Shown: in pieces, positions 18,539-26,954 of the stretch
How positions within the stretch are numbered: the first letter of the stretch is position 1
Layout: each line of letters starts with the position of its first letter
DNA from: Bacteroidales bacterium
GTDB taxonomy: Bacteria; Bacteroidota; Bacteroidia; Bacteroidales; UBA932
Direction of reading: 5' to 3'
DNA length: 40,896 nt
NCBI GenBank assembly: GCA_017437825.1
Contig: JAFRXC010000052.1
Location: forward strand, 1-40,896
Notes under the pieces: generated by a model
Told to the model about the DNA's origin: nothing
Database searches by the model: none
Seen by the model: the letters and a program-made list of their open reading frames with translations, nothing else
Program-made: the position numbers and the translations under genes

Positions 18539-20086
18539 CTAGTAGCCAAGTTCCCTTACGGTTTTGCCGTACTCTGAGGCTTCGTTGTCCTGAGCGTCAA
18601 GCTTGAAGACCATGAAGTTAGGATTGTCGTTTGAGCAAGGCTGCCATTCGCCGCCGTCAGGGCCGTTAGGATCGCTGTACTTTGCGAAGTTGGTCCAGGC
18701 GGTAAGCATCTTCTCAGAGAGGTCCCAGTCACCCTTCGTCCAAGGACGCCAGCCATGCTGGAGAGACTTGAATACGTACCAGAGGTCTGAAGAGTGGAAT
18801 GCGCCCTTGAGCCTTACGGTAACCTCAGGATGTGATCCGTCATCCGGGAGAGGACGTGCGAACTCGTAAGCATATGCCTTGCCTCCTTTCTCCTTGCGGT
18901 TCTGGCCAAAAGCGACTATTCCTTCAGTCATGTCCCTTGAATCGTTCATCGTGAAACCGATCATATAAGGAATGTCGGCAAGAGAGCCGTCAAGTGCGGC
19001 CTCGTCGAAGCTCTTGGTAGATACATAACCGTCAACGACAGGACGTGCGGTAACGCTTCCAACATTGCCTGTAGCGTTGCTGTAGAGTGTTCCGGCAGCG
19101 TAGATAACCTCGGTGTCGGCAGCGCGCATCTTCTCGATAGTGTCATATCCCGCCCAGTCGTAAACGACCTTGGTGTTGAATGCGGCAAGCTGGAGAGCGT
19201 TGAGTCCTGCAGGAGCTACGGGAGCCTTGTAAGCGGCGAGCTTCTTTGCAGCCTGCTGTGAGGCGGCAGGGGCAGCAGTGCGGTTGGAAGCAGCTGCACC
19301 ACCAGCCTGAGGAACTGTAAGTCCACCAGCACTCATGATGACAGCCTTGTGGAAAAGTCCGCGTGCGAGAGGAGACTCGCAGAGGGTCCTTACTGCACCG
19401 CCACCTGCGCTCTGGCCGAAGATCATAACGTTGTTAGGATCTCCACCGAACTGCTCGATGTTGTTCTTGATCCACTTGAGGGCGGCGATCATATCCATGA
19501 TACCGTAGTTTCCGGAAGCACCGTTGGGACCCTCCTTGCAGAGGTCGGGATGGGTAAGGAATCCGAATACGCCAAGACGGTAGTTGATGGAAACAAGGAT
19601 CACGTCCTTGCCTGCCCACTCCTGTGCGTCGAACTCGGGCTCGGTTCCGAATCCCTCGCGGTATCCGCCACCGTGAATCCACATTGCGACAGGAAGTTTA
19701 GCATTGGTCTGGCCAGGTTTCTTGGTCCAGACATTCAGGTAAAGGCAATCCTCGCTGAAGGGAGCTTCGTCACCGTAACCCCACTCTGTGTAGTAGCCAC
19801 CCTTGTACTGGATGTGCTGGTAACTGGGGTTACCGAATCTCTTAGCGAGATAAACACCCTTCCAAGGCTCTACGGGCTGAGGAGCTTTCCAGCGGTTCTC
19901 CCTGATAGGAGCTGCAGCGTAAGGGATTCCGCGGAATACGAACACGTCTTTAACATTGTCTACTGACACACCCTGTACCTGTCCGCCTTCGATGGTGAGG
20001 ACCGGACTGAGTTGTTCCTGAGCTACAGGCTTCTGGCAGCCTACCAGAAGAGCCAGCATACCGGCTAAAATCAAAAGCTTTTTCAT
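18539..20086 (-). CDS. Type B carboxylesterase, lipoprotein
   Basis: A 515-residue alpha/beta-hydrolase of the carboxylesterase type B family (PF00135). The N-terminus is a lipoprotein signal with LLVGC (Cys17). Family blocks are FRGIPYAAAPIRENRWKAPQP, SEDCLYLNVWTKK, the oxyanion motif MWIHGGGYREG, and the nucleophile elbow GQSAGG with Ser226. His431 in GAFHSSDLWYVF is the likely catalytic histidine. An Ala-rich linker (about 285-320) is unusual for the family. Feruloyl or acetyl ester removal from xylan is possible given the pentose locus downstream, but the substrate is inferred only. A weak -7 candidate, TAACTTTA (20129-20136, minus), lies upstream. Confidence 0.9.
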   Translation of the reverse strand: MKKLLILAGMLALLVGCQKPVAQEQLSPVLTIEGGQVQGVSVDNVKDVFVFRGIPYAAAPIRENRWKAPQPVEPWKGVYLAKRFGNPSYQHIQYKGGYYTEWGYGDEAPFSEDCLYLNVWTKKPGQTNAKLPVAMWIHGGGYREGFGTEPEFDAQEWAGKDVILVSINYRLGVFGFLTHPDLCKEGPNGASGNYGIMDMIAALKWIKNNIEQFGGDPNNVMIFGQSAGGGAVRTLCESPLARGLFHKAVIMSAGGLTVPQAGGAAASNRTAAPAASQQAAKKLAAYKAPVAPAGLNALQLAAFNTKVVYDWAGYDTIEKMRAADTEVIYAAGTLYSNATGNVGSVTARPVVDGYVSTKSFDEAALDGSLADIPYMIGFTMNDSRDMTEGIVAFGQNRKEKGGKAYAYEFARPLPDDGSHPEVTVRLKGAFHSSDLWYVFKSLQHGWRPWTKGDWDLSEKMLTAWTNFAKYSDPNGPDGGEWQPCSNDNPNFMVFKLDAQDNEASEYGKTVRELGY

Positions 20087-20393
20087 ATGAAAACTATTTA
20101 ATTAAATAAGGATATACTTTATTACGTGTAAAGTTAGTAATAATTCAATCATAATTATTCCCTCAAATACGTATTTTTTTAAAAAAAGAATATGTCACAG
20201 TGGCCTCAGGGCAGTTATGAAAAAACTTTTTAAAAAAATGACAAGAAAATTTTGGCTCGTAGTAAAATAATTACTAAGTTTGCAACGAAGTTTTTCATAG
20301 TTTAAGTTTAGGTTAAGTAGCGAGGCAGCCGCAGAGATGCGGCTACCTCGTGAAATTTTTAAAGGCTGACCTATTCAACATAACCCATAGACT
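20087..20393. other. 307-bp AT-rich divergent intergenic region
   Basis: The left third carries only a weak minus-strand promoter candidate for the esterase and A/T-rich sequence. The right part holds the full promoter of the DUF4493-like gene (20251-20282) and its structured leader (20286-20406). No small open reading frame with a promoter was seen. Confidence 0.6.
20251..20282 (+). promoter_or_regulatory. Promoter of the DUF4493-like lipoprotein gene
   Basis: TTTG (20251-20254), a 20-nt spacer and TAAGTTTG (20275-20282) match the Bacteroidetes consensus exactly. The predicted transcript begins around 20286-20290 and has a leader of about 105 nt before the ATG at 20394. Confidence 0.8.
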
Positions 20394-20406
20394 ATGAAAA
20401 ATTTCG
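20286..20406 (+). promoter_or_regulatory. Structured 5' leader with start-codon-complementary arm
   Basis: The first 16 bases, CGAAGTTTTTCATAGT (20286-20301), can pair with ACTATGAAAAATTTCG (20391-20406), which contains the start codon; 15 pairs are Watson-Crick and one is G-U. Between the arms lies a hairpin: CGAGG plus AGCCGCA (20321-20333) pairs with 20338-20350 with one C-A mismatch and a GAGA loop of the GNRA class. A short T-run (20356-20360) follows the hairpin. The layout could hide the start codon or act as an attenuator. The structure is seen in the sequence; regulation is inferred. Confidence 0.5.
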
Positions 20407-21470
20407 TTTTACTACCTTTCTTGACGGCAGTCATTCTGACCGTTAATTCCTGCGACTATTTCTTTCCTCAGGAAGAAGGCCGCATGATGGTTTTCTTCTC
20501 CAGGGAATCCTATCTTGCTACCAAGGCTTCAGACCAGGTCCCTGATACCAATTCCTTTCACCTGTCCATAACCGCCCCCAACGGTCGTACGGTCTATGAC
20601 GGACTTTACGGTTCGGCCCCTCAACCTATAATGGCCAATCCGGGTACTTACGAAGTAAAAGTATCATCTTCACAGGAGTATGCCCCGGCATTCTCCAACC
20701 CGATATATGGAGACGAGCAGACGGTGGTAGTGGAACCCGGAAGGGAGTCAGTAACCAGGCTGATGTGCCAGCAGGTCAATTCCGGAGTCAGGATCAGCTT
20801 CGATCCGGCAATAACGGACAGGGACCCTGATGCTTCGGTCAACATAACTTCAGGCGAGTCACTACTAGTATACAGGGCGGGGGAGTCCCGCATCGCGTAT
20901 TTTCCTCCCGGAATGGCGCACTTCGACCTTCTGATGGGGCAACAGTCTACGCCGTTGCTGGACAGGGTGCTGAGGGCGAGGGAAATCCTCTGCCTTAACG
21001 TCCACGCTCCGGCTCAGACCTCCGGGGGAGTGAGCGTCAGCGTGGATACTTCGCGAATCTGGACCAGCGAAGAAGTAGTTCCCGGATCGTCCGGAAGCAC
21101 GACAGGAGACGACATGGCCTCAGCGCTTGACGTCTGGTCAGCCAGACAGGGGGCTGGTCTCAAGGATGTCTGGGTGTACGGGTACATAGTGGGAGGGGAC
21201 CTGTCCTCGTCAAAGGCATCCTACACCCCGCCGTTCTCCTCCAGGACAAACCTTCTCTTAAGTTCCAAGGCAGTAGCTTCCAGCCGGGAGAACTGCCTGA
21301 GCGTGCAGTTGCAGCAGGGTGACATCAGGGACGCGCTGAACCTGGTGGACAATCCCGGACTTTTGGGCAGGCAGGTTTTCCTGAGGGGTAATCTGGTGCC
21401 GTCATATTACGGGCTGCCTGGCCTTCAGGGACTGTCGGAGTATTCAGTTTCACCGCTTCCGGCAGATTGA
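20394..21470 (+). CDS. DUF4493/DUF6359-like surface lipoprotein
   Basis: A 358-residue predicted lipoprotein with signal peptide and lipobox VNSC (Cys20). Residues about 30-200 resemble DUF4493: LSITAPNGRTVYDG, the PGTYEVKVSSS strand pair, and LMCQQVNSGVRISFDP. The C-terminal third, starting near VWVYGYIVGGDLSSS and including FSSRTNLLLSSKA, resembles DUF6359, an OB-like domain seen in Bacteroidales surface proteins. Molecular function is unknown; such proteins are usually outer-membrane attached. It stands alone with a consensus promoter and an unusual leader. The assignment rests on pattern similarity only. Confidence 0.7.
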   Translation: MKNFVLLPFLTAVILTVNSCDYFFPQEEGRMMVFFSRESYLATKASDQVPDTNSFHLSITAPNGRTVYDGLYGSAPQPIMANPGTYEVKVSSSQEYAPAFSNPIYGDEQTVVVEPGRESVTRLMCQQVNSGVRISFDPAITDRDPDASVNITSGESLLVYRAGESRIAYFPPGMAHFDLLMGQQSTPLLDRVLRAREILCLNVHAPAQTSGGVSVSVDTSRIWTSEEVVPGSSGSTTGDDMASALDVWSARQGAGLKDVWVYGYIVGGDLSSSKASYTPPFSSRTNLLLSSKAVASSRENCLSVQLQQGDIRDALNLVDNPGLLGRQVFLRGNLVPSYYGLPGLQGLSEYSVSPLPAD

Positions 21471-21523
21471 CGAAAAAGCTTCAATTTAAAGGGAGGGAAG
21501 GAGGGAAATTGTCAGATATTTAG

Positions 21524-21531
21524 TAAATTTG
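21524..21531 (+). promoter_or_regulatory. Candidate -7 box of the GPH symporter unit
   Basis: TAAATTTG matches the -7 consensus and lies 38 nt before the ATG at 21570. No TTTG is found at the usual -33 distance; that area is a purine run (GGGAGGGAAGGAGGG, 21491-21505). A weak -33 would fit control by an activator. Confidence 0.55.
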
Positions 21532-21569
21532 ATGAAAGCTATAAATCTTAGGAACTAAATATTAAACAT

Positions 21570-22976
21570 ATGGAATCTGCAAAAGAGACAAAAGGCTTCT
21601 ACAAGCTATCCTGGCTCCAAAGGATAGGATTCGGATCCGGAGACCTGGCTCAGAATCTGATTTATCAGACTGTCAGCATGTATCTGCTGATTTTCTATAC
21701 GAACGTGTTCGGATTGGAACCTGCGGTTGCGGCCACCATGTTCCTCGTAGTCCGGCTGGTCGACGTCCTGTGGGATCCGGTAGTCGGCGCCTTCGTAGAC
21801 AAGCGCAATCCGCGTTGGGGAAAATACCGCAGTTACCTCCTGCTTGCCGGAATCCCTCTCTCTGTTTTTGCGATTCTGTGTTTCTGGAATGGATTCTCAG
21901 GTAATCTTCTGTACGCATATGTGACATATGTAGGAATGTCGATGTGCTATACTCTCATCAATGTTCCTTACGGAGCGCTCAATTCTTCCCTTACCAGGGA
22001 CACCAACGAAATCACAATCCTCACGTCAGTCAGGATGGTTCTCGCCAACGTGGGAGGACTGATAGTTTCTGTGGGCATCCCTATGATTGTCGGTGCCCTG
22101 TCACCAGACGGCAAGATGAATTCTTCGGCTTCTGGCGGCGCATGGTTCATAACGATGACAATCTATGCCATCGTAGGCTTGCTGCTTCTCATATTCTGCT
22201 TTACGCAGACCAAGGAGAGGGTGGTGATGGATGCCAAGGACGCTGAAAATGTAAAGGTCAGCGACCTCTGGATGGAGTTTGTCCGGAACAAGCCTCTCAG
22301 GGTGCTCGCTTTCTTTTTCATAGTTACCTTCACCATCTCGAGCGTGGGCAACGCCGCTGGGTCATACTTCATGATCTACAACGTTCACGCTTCCACAAGC
22401 CAGGTTTCCGTATTTATGGGACTCAGCGCCATAGCTCCGATAATCTTCCTTCCCATGGTGCCTTACTTCAAGCGCCTCTTCGGAAAGAAAAATATGTTCT
22501 ACATCTTCCTGGGGATAGCCCTGCTCGGAATAGCCATCCTTTATCTGGCGTCTACAGTTCCCGCCCTTCAGGGAAAGATATGGCTGATTTATGTGGGACA
22601 GTTCATCCGTTCGGTAGGAACCATGGTAACGGGAGGCTATATGTGGGCTCTGATCCCAGAAGTCATATCGTATTCTGAATACACCAGCGGAAGGCGTATC
22701 GCCGGTATCGTGAATGCCCTCACCGGTATCTTCTTCAAGGCCGGAATGGCTCTCGGAGGTGTAATCCCCGGACTTGTGCTCTCCATAGTAGGATTCGACC
22801 AGACCAATGAGGTAACCCAGAGCGCATTCGCCCAGCAGGGCATACTCTGGCTCATCACAATCATTCCTGCCATCCTCATCGTATTGTCAATATTCATAAT
22901 CAAGCAGTACACCCTTACAGACGAGGTGATAGACAAGATCAATATGGAGATAGAGGCCCGAAACGCTAAACAATAA
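21570..22976 (+). CDS. GPH-family sugar:cation symporter (pentoside type)
   Basis: A 468-residue inner-membrane carrier with about 12 hydrophobic helices, of the glycoside-pentoside-hexuronide (MelB/XylP) family. Visible family marks are the N-terminal RIGFGSGDLAQNLIYQ, the cation-site region DVLWDPVVGAFVDKRNPRWGKYRSYLL with its Asp residues, and the later SYSEYTSGRRIAGIVNA. It is the first gene of a three-gene unit with a GH3 xylosidase (6 nt downstream) and a polyol dehydrogenase, so xylobiose, xylosides or xylose are the probable cargo. Confidence 0.92.
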   Translation: MESAKETKGFYKLSWLQRIGFGSGDLAQNLIYQTVSMYLLIFYTNVFGLEPAVAATMFLVVRLVDVLWDPVVGAFVDKRNPRWGKYRSYLLLAGIPLSVFAILCFWNGFSGNLLYAYVTYVGMSMCYTLINVPYGALNSSLTRDTNEITILTSVRMVLANVGGLIVSVGIPMIVGALSPDGKMNSSASGGAWFITMTIYAIVGLLLLIFCFTQTKERVVMDAKDAENVKVSDLWMEFVRNKPLRVLAFFFIVTFTISSVGNAAGSYFMIYNVHASTSQVSVFMGLSAIAPIIFLPMVPYFKRLFGKKNMFYIFLGIALLGIAILYLASTVPALQGKIWLIYVGQFIRSVGTMVTGGYMWALIPEVISYSEYTSGRRIAGIVNALTGIFFKAGMALGGVIPGLVLSIVGFDQTNEVTQSAFAQQGILWLITIIPAILIVLSIFIIKQYTLTDEVIDKINMEIEARNAKQ

Positions 22977-22982
22977 ACACAT

Positions 22983-25079
22983 ATGAAAGACATAGAAAAG
23001 AAAATGCGTAAAAGGGCTGAGGAAGTCATTTCCAAGCTCACGCTGGAAGAAAAGATATCCCAGCTCCTTCACGAGGCAAGCGGTATCGACAGACTTGGAA
23101 TAAAGCCGTACAACTGGTGGAGTGAAGCGCTTCACGGAGTGGCCAGATGCGGCCGTGCCACGGTGTTCCCTGAGCCTATCGGAATAGCAGCGACGTTTGA
23201 CGAAGACCTTATGTACCGCATAGGCGACGCAGTAGCTGCAGAAGGCCGTGCCAAATTCAATATCGCCCAGAGCATAGGCAACTACGGAGAGGACGCGGGA
23301 CTCACTTTCTGGTCTCCTAACGTGAACATTTTCCGCGACCCTCGCTGGGGACGTGGAATGGAGACTTTCGGAGAAGATCCTTTCCTCGTAAGCCGGATGG
23401 GAGTAGCCTTCGTCAAGGGTATGCAGGGCCAAGATCCTTTCTACCTGAAGACCGCCGCCTGCGCAAAGCATTATGCGGTTCATTCCGGTCCTGAGGGAAT
23501 CCGCCACGGATTCAACGTGGATCCTTCCAAGAAAGACCTGTATGAGACTTATCTGCCTGCTTTCAAGGCCCTTGTGCAGGAAGCCAAGGTGGAATCCGTA
23601 ATGAGCGCATATAACGCCGTTTACGGCAGCCCTGCTACCGGAAGCCACTACCTCCTCACTGAAATCCTCCGTGACGAATGGGGATTCCAGGGCCATATCG
23701 TATCGGACAACGGAGCCGTTGAGGATATCAACACAGGCCACCATAAAGTCAAAGACTACGCTGAGGCTTCCGCCAAGGCTCTGAAGGCCGGCTGTGACCT
23801 GGACGGAGGCGCCGCATACGAGCATCTGAAAGAGGCCTTGGACAGAGGTCTCGTGACAGAAGCGGACATCGACAGGTCCTTGCTGATCCTTTTCATGACC
23901 CGCCTCAAGCTGGGAATTCTCCTTCCTGACGACTATTCTCCTTACAAGGAGGCTCCCGAGAGTATAATCTGCTGCAGGAAACACGGCAACCTGGCCAGGG
24001 AGGCGGCACGCAAGTCAATGGTTCTGATGAAGAATAACGGCGTACTTCCGCTCAAGAAGGACATAGCTTCAGTATTCGTAGGGGGAGCCTTCGCCACGGA
24101 TACTTTCGCCCTGATGGGCAACTACTATGGAATAGCCGGTCATATGTCTTCTTACCTGGAGGGTATTTCCACCCACGTGAGCGCAGGTACAAAGATTTAC
24201 CATATGTACGGATTCCAGGCCACCACGCCCAACGTGAATCCGCTCAACTATGCCATCAAGGAAGCAAGGACAAAGGATATAGTTATCATCACCCTCGGCC
24301 TTTCCGGCATGCTGGAGGGAGAAGAGGGAGACGCCATAGCAACTGCCAACCACGGTGACCGCGACAGTCTCAGGATTCCGGAGCATCAGCTCGAATTCCT
24401 CCGCCAGATAGGAAAGGACAGGACCAACAAGATAATCGCCGTCGTCTGCGGCGGTTCAGCCCTTGAACTTCAGGAGGTCAGGGAGCTCTGCGACGCAGTG
24501 GTCCTGACCTGGTATCCCGGACAGGCTGGAGGAGAAGCCCTGGCAGACCTTCTCTTCGGAGACGCCAACTTCTCAGGCCGTCTTCCCATCACATTCCCTA
24601 CTTCTGCAGAGGCGCTTCCTCCGTTCGAAGACTATTCCATGAAGGGGCGTACATACAAGTATCAGGCTGACGGTATCGACTATCCTTTCGGCTACGGTCT
24701 CGCATATGGCGGAAAGGTCAAATACGGCCCTCTCAAGGCCGTCAGGACGGATTCAGGCGTCAAGCTGGCCATAACCCTCAGCAATGATACCAGCTGTACC
24801 ATCGAAGAGACGGCCCAGCTATATATGGCGGCTCCTACGGCAGGCGTCAGCTCCCCGTTCAATTCACTCATCGGATTCAAGAGAGTCAAGCTTGCTCCCG
24901 GTCAGAAGAAGAGAATTACCTTCACTGTGGACAAGGAACGCCTGAAGACAGTGGTTGAGGACGGAACAAGCGTGCTGATTCCGGGAAAGTATACTTTCAG
25001 CGTAGCTGCAGCGGCTCCATGCAAGAGGAGCGAGGAACTCGGCCTCGAGTGTTCAAAGGCAACAATTGATATTCAATAA
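22983..25079 (+). CDS. GH3 beta-xylosidase/beta-glucosidase, cytoplasmic
   Basis: A 698-residue glycoside hydrolase family 3 enzyme without a signal peptide, so it should act on imported oligosaccharides. The substrate-binding block YNWWSEALHGVAR is characteristic of the xylosidase branch. FGEDPFLVSRMG, the KHYAVHSGPE segment and the nucleophile Asp242 in IVSDNGAVEDI follow. The (alpha/beta)6 sandwich domain (about 340-570) and a C-terminal fibronectin-III-like domain (about 590-690, FNSLIGFKRVKLAPGQ) are complete. With the symporter upstream and xylAB downstream, beta-1,4-xylosidase activity is the most likely role; beta-glucosidase activity is not excluded. Confidence 0.9.
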   Translation: MKDIEKKMRKRAEEVISKLTLEEKISQLLHEASGIDRLGIKPYNWWSEALHGVARCGRATVFPEPIGIAATFDEDLMYRIGDAVAAEGRAKFNIAQSIGNYGEDAGLTFWSPNVNIFRDPRWGRGMETFGEDPFLVSRMGVAFVKGMQGQDPFYLKTAACAKHYAVHSGPEGIRHGFNVDPSKKDLYETYLPAFKALVQEAKVESVMSAYNAVYGSPATGSHYLLTEILRDEWGFQGHIVSDNGAVEDINTGHHKVKDYAEASAKALKAGCDLDGGAAYEHLKEALDRGLVTEADIDRSLLILFMTRLKLGILLPDDYSPYKEAPESIICCRKHGNLAREAARKSMVLMKNNGVLPLKKDIASVFVGGAFATDTFALMGNYYGIAGHMSSYLEGISTHVSAGTKIYHMYGFQATTPNVNPLNYAIKEARTKDIVIITLGLSGMLEGEEGDAIATANHGDRDSLRIPEHQLEFLRQIGKDRTNKIIAVVCGGSALELQEVRELCDAVVLTWYPGQAGGEALADLLFGDANFSGRLPITFPTSAEALPPFEDYSMKGRTYKYQADGIDYPFGYGLAYGGKVKYGPLKAVRTDSGVKLAITLSNDTSCTIEETAQLYMAAPTAGVSSPFNSLIGFKRVKLAPGQKKRITFTVDKERLKTVVEDGTSVLIPGKYTFSVAAAAPCKRSEELGLECSKATIDIQ

Positions 25080-25095
25080 ACTTAACATATCAGCT

Positions 25096-26142
25096 ATGAA
25101 AGGTAAGATGAAAGTTGCCCTTATGACGGGCATCGGTAAAATTGAAATGGTAGAACGCCCCATACCTCAGCCCAAAGACGACGAGGTACTGGTAAAGGTA
25201 GAATATGTAGGAATATGCGGATCTGACCTGCATTATTTCGAGGCGGGAAGGATAGGAGATTTCATCGTGAAGGCTCCTCTTGTCCTCGGCCACGAATCAG
25301 CAGGAACCGTGCTTGAGGTTGGAAAGAACGTCAAGCACCTCAAGGTGGGAGACCGTGTCGCATTGGAACCCGGCAAGACCTGCGGTCACTGCGAGCACTG
25401 CCGTAACGGCCATTACAACCTCTGCAAGGATGTCGTGTTCTTCGCCACTCCGCCAGTAGACGGTGTTTTCCAGGAGTACGTCGCACACGAGGCAGACCTC
25501 TGCTTCAAGCTCCCTGACAATGTGGATACTATGGAGGGCGCTCTCGTAGAGCCTCTTGCAGTAGGTTTCCACGCAGCCAATATGGGCCGCGCACACGCGG
25601 GACAGGTGGCAGTGGTGTTCGGTGCCGGATGTATAGGTCTTGTAACCCTGATGGCCCTCAAGGCCGAAGGCGTAAGCAAGGTTTACGTTGTGGATATCCA
25701 GCCCAAGCGTCTCCAGAAGGCACTTGAACTTGGAGCGACAGAAGTCATCAACGGAAAGGAAGAGGACGCCGTAGCCAAGATAATGGAGCTTACCGACGGA
25801 CGCGGAGTAGATCTCGCAATTGAGACTGCCGGTACTGAGATTACCGCCAGGCAGTGCCTCTTCGCCACCAACAAGGGCGCAACTGTAGTGTTCGTAGGAT
25901 ACACTGCATCAGGAGAGATGACCCTCCCTCACAGCCAGATCCTGGACAAGGAACTTACCATAAGGGGTATCTTCCGCTACCGCCACATCTATCCTATGGC
26001 AATCGAGGCTATCTCTGACGGACGAGTTCCAATCAAGAAACTCGTTACCAACATGTTCCAGTTCCCTAATGTACAGGAGGCCCTCGACGCCTGCGTCAAC
26101 GACAAGGCCAACATCGTAAAGGGCGTGATCAAGTTTGGTTAG
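25096..26142 (+). CDS. Zinc-dependent polyol (xylitol/sorbitol-type) dehydrogenase
   Basis: A 348-residue medium-chain dehydrogenase that would interconvert a polyol and a ketose with NAD(P). Catalytic zinc ligands are Cys41 (GICGSD) and His66-Glu67 (GHESAG). The structural zinc site is Cys96, Cys99, Cys102 and Cys110. The Rossmann motif GAGCIG sits near residue 175. The acidic VVDIQPKR at the end of the second strand suggests NAD(H). The start at 25096 avoids overlapping the GH3 gene; ATG 25108 is an alternative. In this locus xylitol, arabitol or L-arabinose-derived polyols are plausible. Its stop codon overlaps the stop of the convergent gene by 3 nt (TTAG). Confidence 0.88.
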   Translation: MKGKMKVALMTGIGKIEMVERPIPQPKDDEVLVKVEYVGICGSDLHYFEAGRIGDFIVKAPLVLGHESAGTVLEVGKNVKHLKVGDRVALEPGKTCGHCEHCRNGHYNLCKDVVFFATPPVDGVFQEYVAHEADLCFKLPDNVDTMEGALVEPLAVGFHAANMGRAHAGQVAVVFGAGCIGLVTLMALKAEGVSKVYVVDIQPKRLQKALELGATEVINGKEEDAVAKIMELTDGRGVDLAIETAGTEITARQCLFATNKGATVVFVGYTASGEMTLPHSQILDKELTIRGIFRYRHIYPMAIEAISDGRVPIKKLVTNMFQFPNVQEALDACVNDKANIVKGVIKFG

Positions 26143-26924
26143 TCCAGCGTGATCGTGTAATTGGTGACAGGCTTGCCTGTTTCATCGAGGAAGCGGGCGC
26201 AGCATTCGCTCATACCAATTCCGTTGATAGTGCAGCCTCTGAGAATGTTCTTGCCCTTCTTGAGGGTAAGCTTCTTGGAGGTTGTGCCGTCTACTGCCAT
26301 ATGACGGTCAGTGGCGATGAACGCCACTTCCTCTCCGTTCAACCACCACATTGAACCGCAGTTGGAACCAACTGAAAGCCGTACATTCTCTATGTCCTCG
26401 TCGCAGTTGATGACGGTGACATACCAGAAGATCACGCCATACCTGGTCTTGTCCAGTCCTGTGGCAAAGCGGAAAAGTTTCAGGAAGAAATGGTCGCTGT
26501 CAAGGGCGTGCCAATAGAGGTTGGCCTTGACCATCTTTGACTCGTCATTCGCCTGGGCGGAGGGCCTGTTGGAAGTCAGGTCAACAGGAGGCTGGTATTC
26601 CATCGTGACCTTCTCCACGTCTCCGTTCTTGGGGATGGCGGTGAACTGTCCCGGGAAATACTGGTGCATTATGGCCTCCCTGGTGTATGAGTCCGTGAAC
26701 ACGCGGTTAGTCATATTCTTCTTGCTGATGGGGTCCAGCATCAGCCACCTCCTTATGAAGCCGTTGGCGTCAGGGTATGCCTGAGGACCTGTAGCCAGAG
26801 TGAAATAACCTTCGAGCCCCTTGGCAACGTCAGCGTCTTTCATTCTCTTCTGTCCGGATGCAGAAGGGGATACGGCGGCGGCAAGAGCCATCGCAACGAA
26901 AAGAGTCCTTATAATGTTTCTCAT
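26139..26924 (-). CDS. Secreted protein of unknown function, probable accessory beta-sandwich
   Basis: A 261-residue protein with a clear signal peptide (cleavage near SASG-Q, about residue 24). I do not recognise a named family. A segment with FYFTLATGPQ-like wording (EGYFTLATGPQAYPD) is followed by RRWLMLDPI. The C-terminal part VSVGSNCGSMWWLNG-type (LSVGSNCGSMWWLNGEEV) plus LTLKKGKNILRGCTINGIG resembles the small galactose-binding-like sandwiches appended to carbohydrate esterases and glycosidases. It follows the GH43 gene by about 30 nt on the same strand, so a role in arabinoxylan attack is inferred. A GTG at 26948 could extend it by 8 residues, but the ATG starts the signal peptide. Confidence 0.7.
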   Translation of the reverse strand: MRNIIRTLFVAMALAAAVSPSASGQKRMKDADVAKGLEGYFTLATGPQAYPDANGFIRRWLMLDPISKKNMTNRVFTDSYTREAIMHQYFPGQFTAIPKNGDVEKVTMEYQPPVDLTSNRPSAQANDESKMVKANLYWHALDSDHFFLKLFRFATGLDKTRYGVIFWYVTVINCDEDIENVRLSVGSNCGSMWWLNGEEVAFIATDRHMAVDGTTSKKLTLKKGKNILRGCTINGIGMSECCARFLDETGKPVTNYTITLD

Positions 26925-26954
26925 AAGATCAAAGTTTTTTAAAGTCACACAACG

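Noticed and set aside
20286..20406. Invertible DNA segment flanked by the 16-bp inverted repeats
   Set aside because: The promoter lies outside the repeats, no recombinase gene is nearby, and inverting the 89-bp interval would not turn expression on or off in an obvious way. Not fully excluded.
26925..26948. GTG start at 26948 for the secreted unknown protein
   Set aside because: It adds eight residues before an already complete signal peptide and nearly abuts the GH43 stop; ATG 26924 is preferred.
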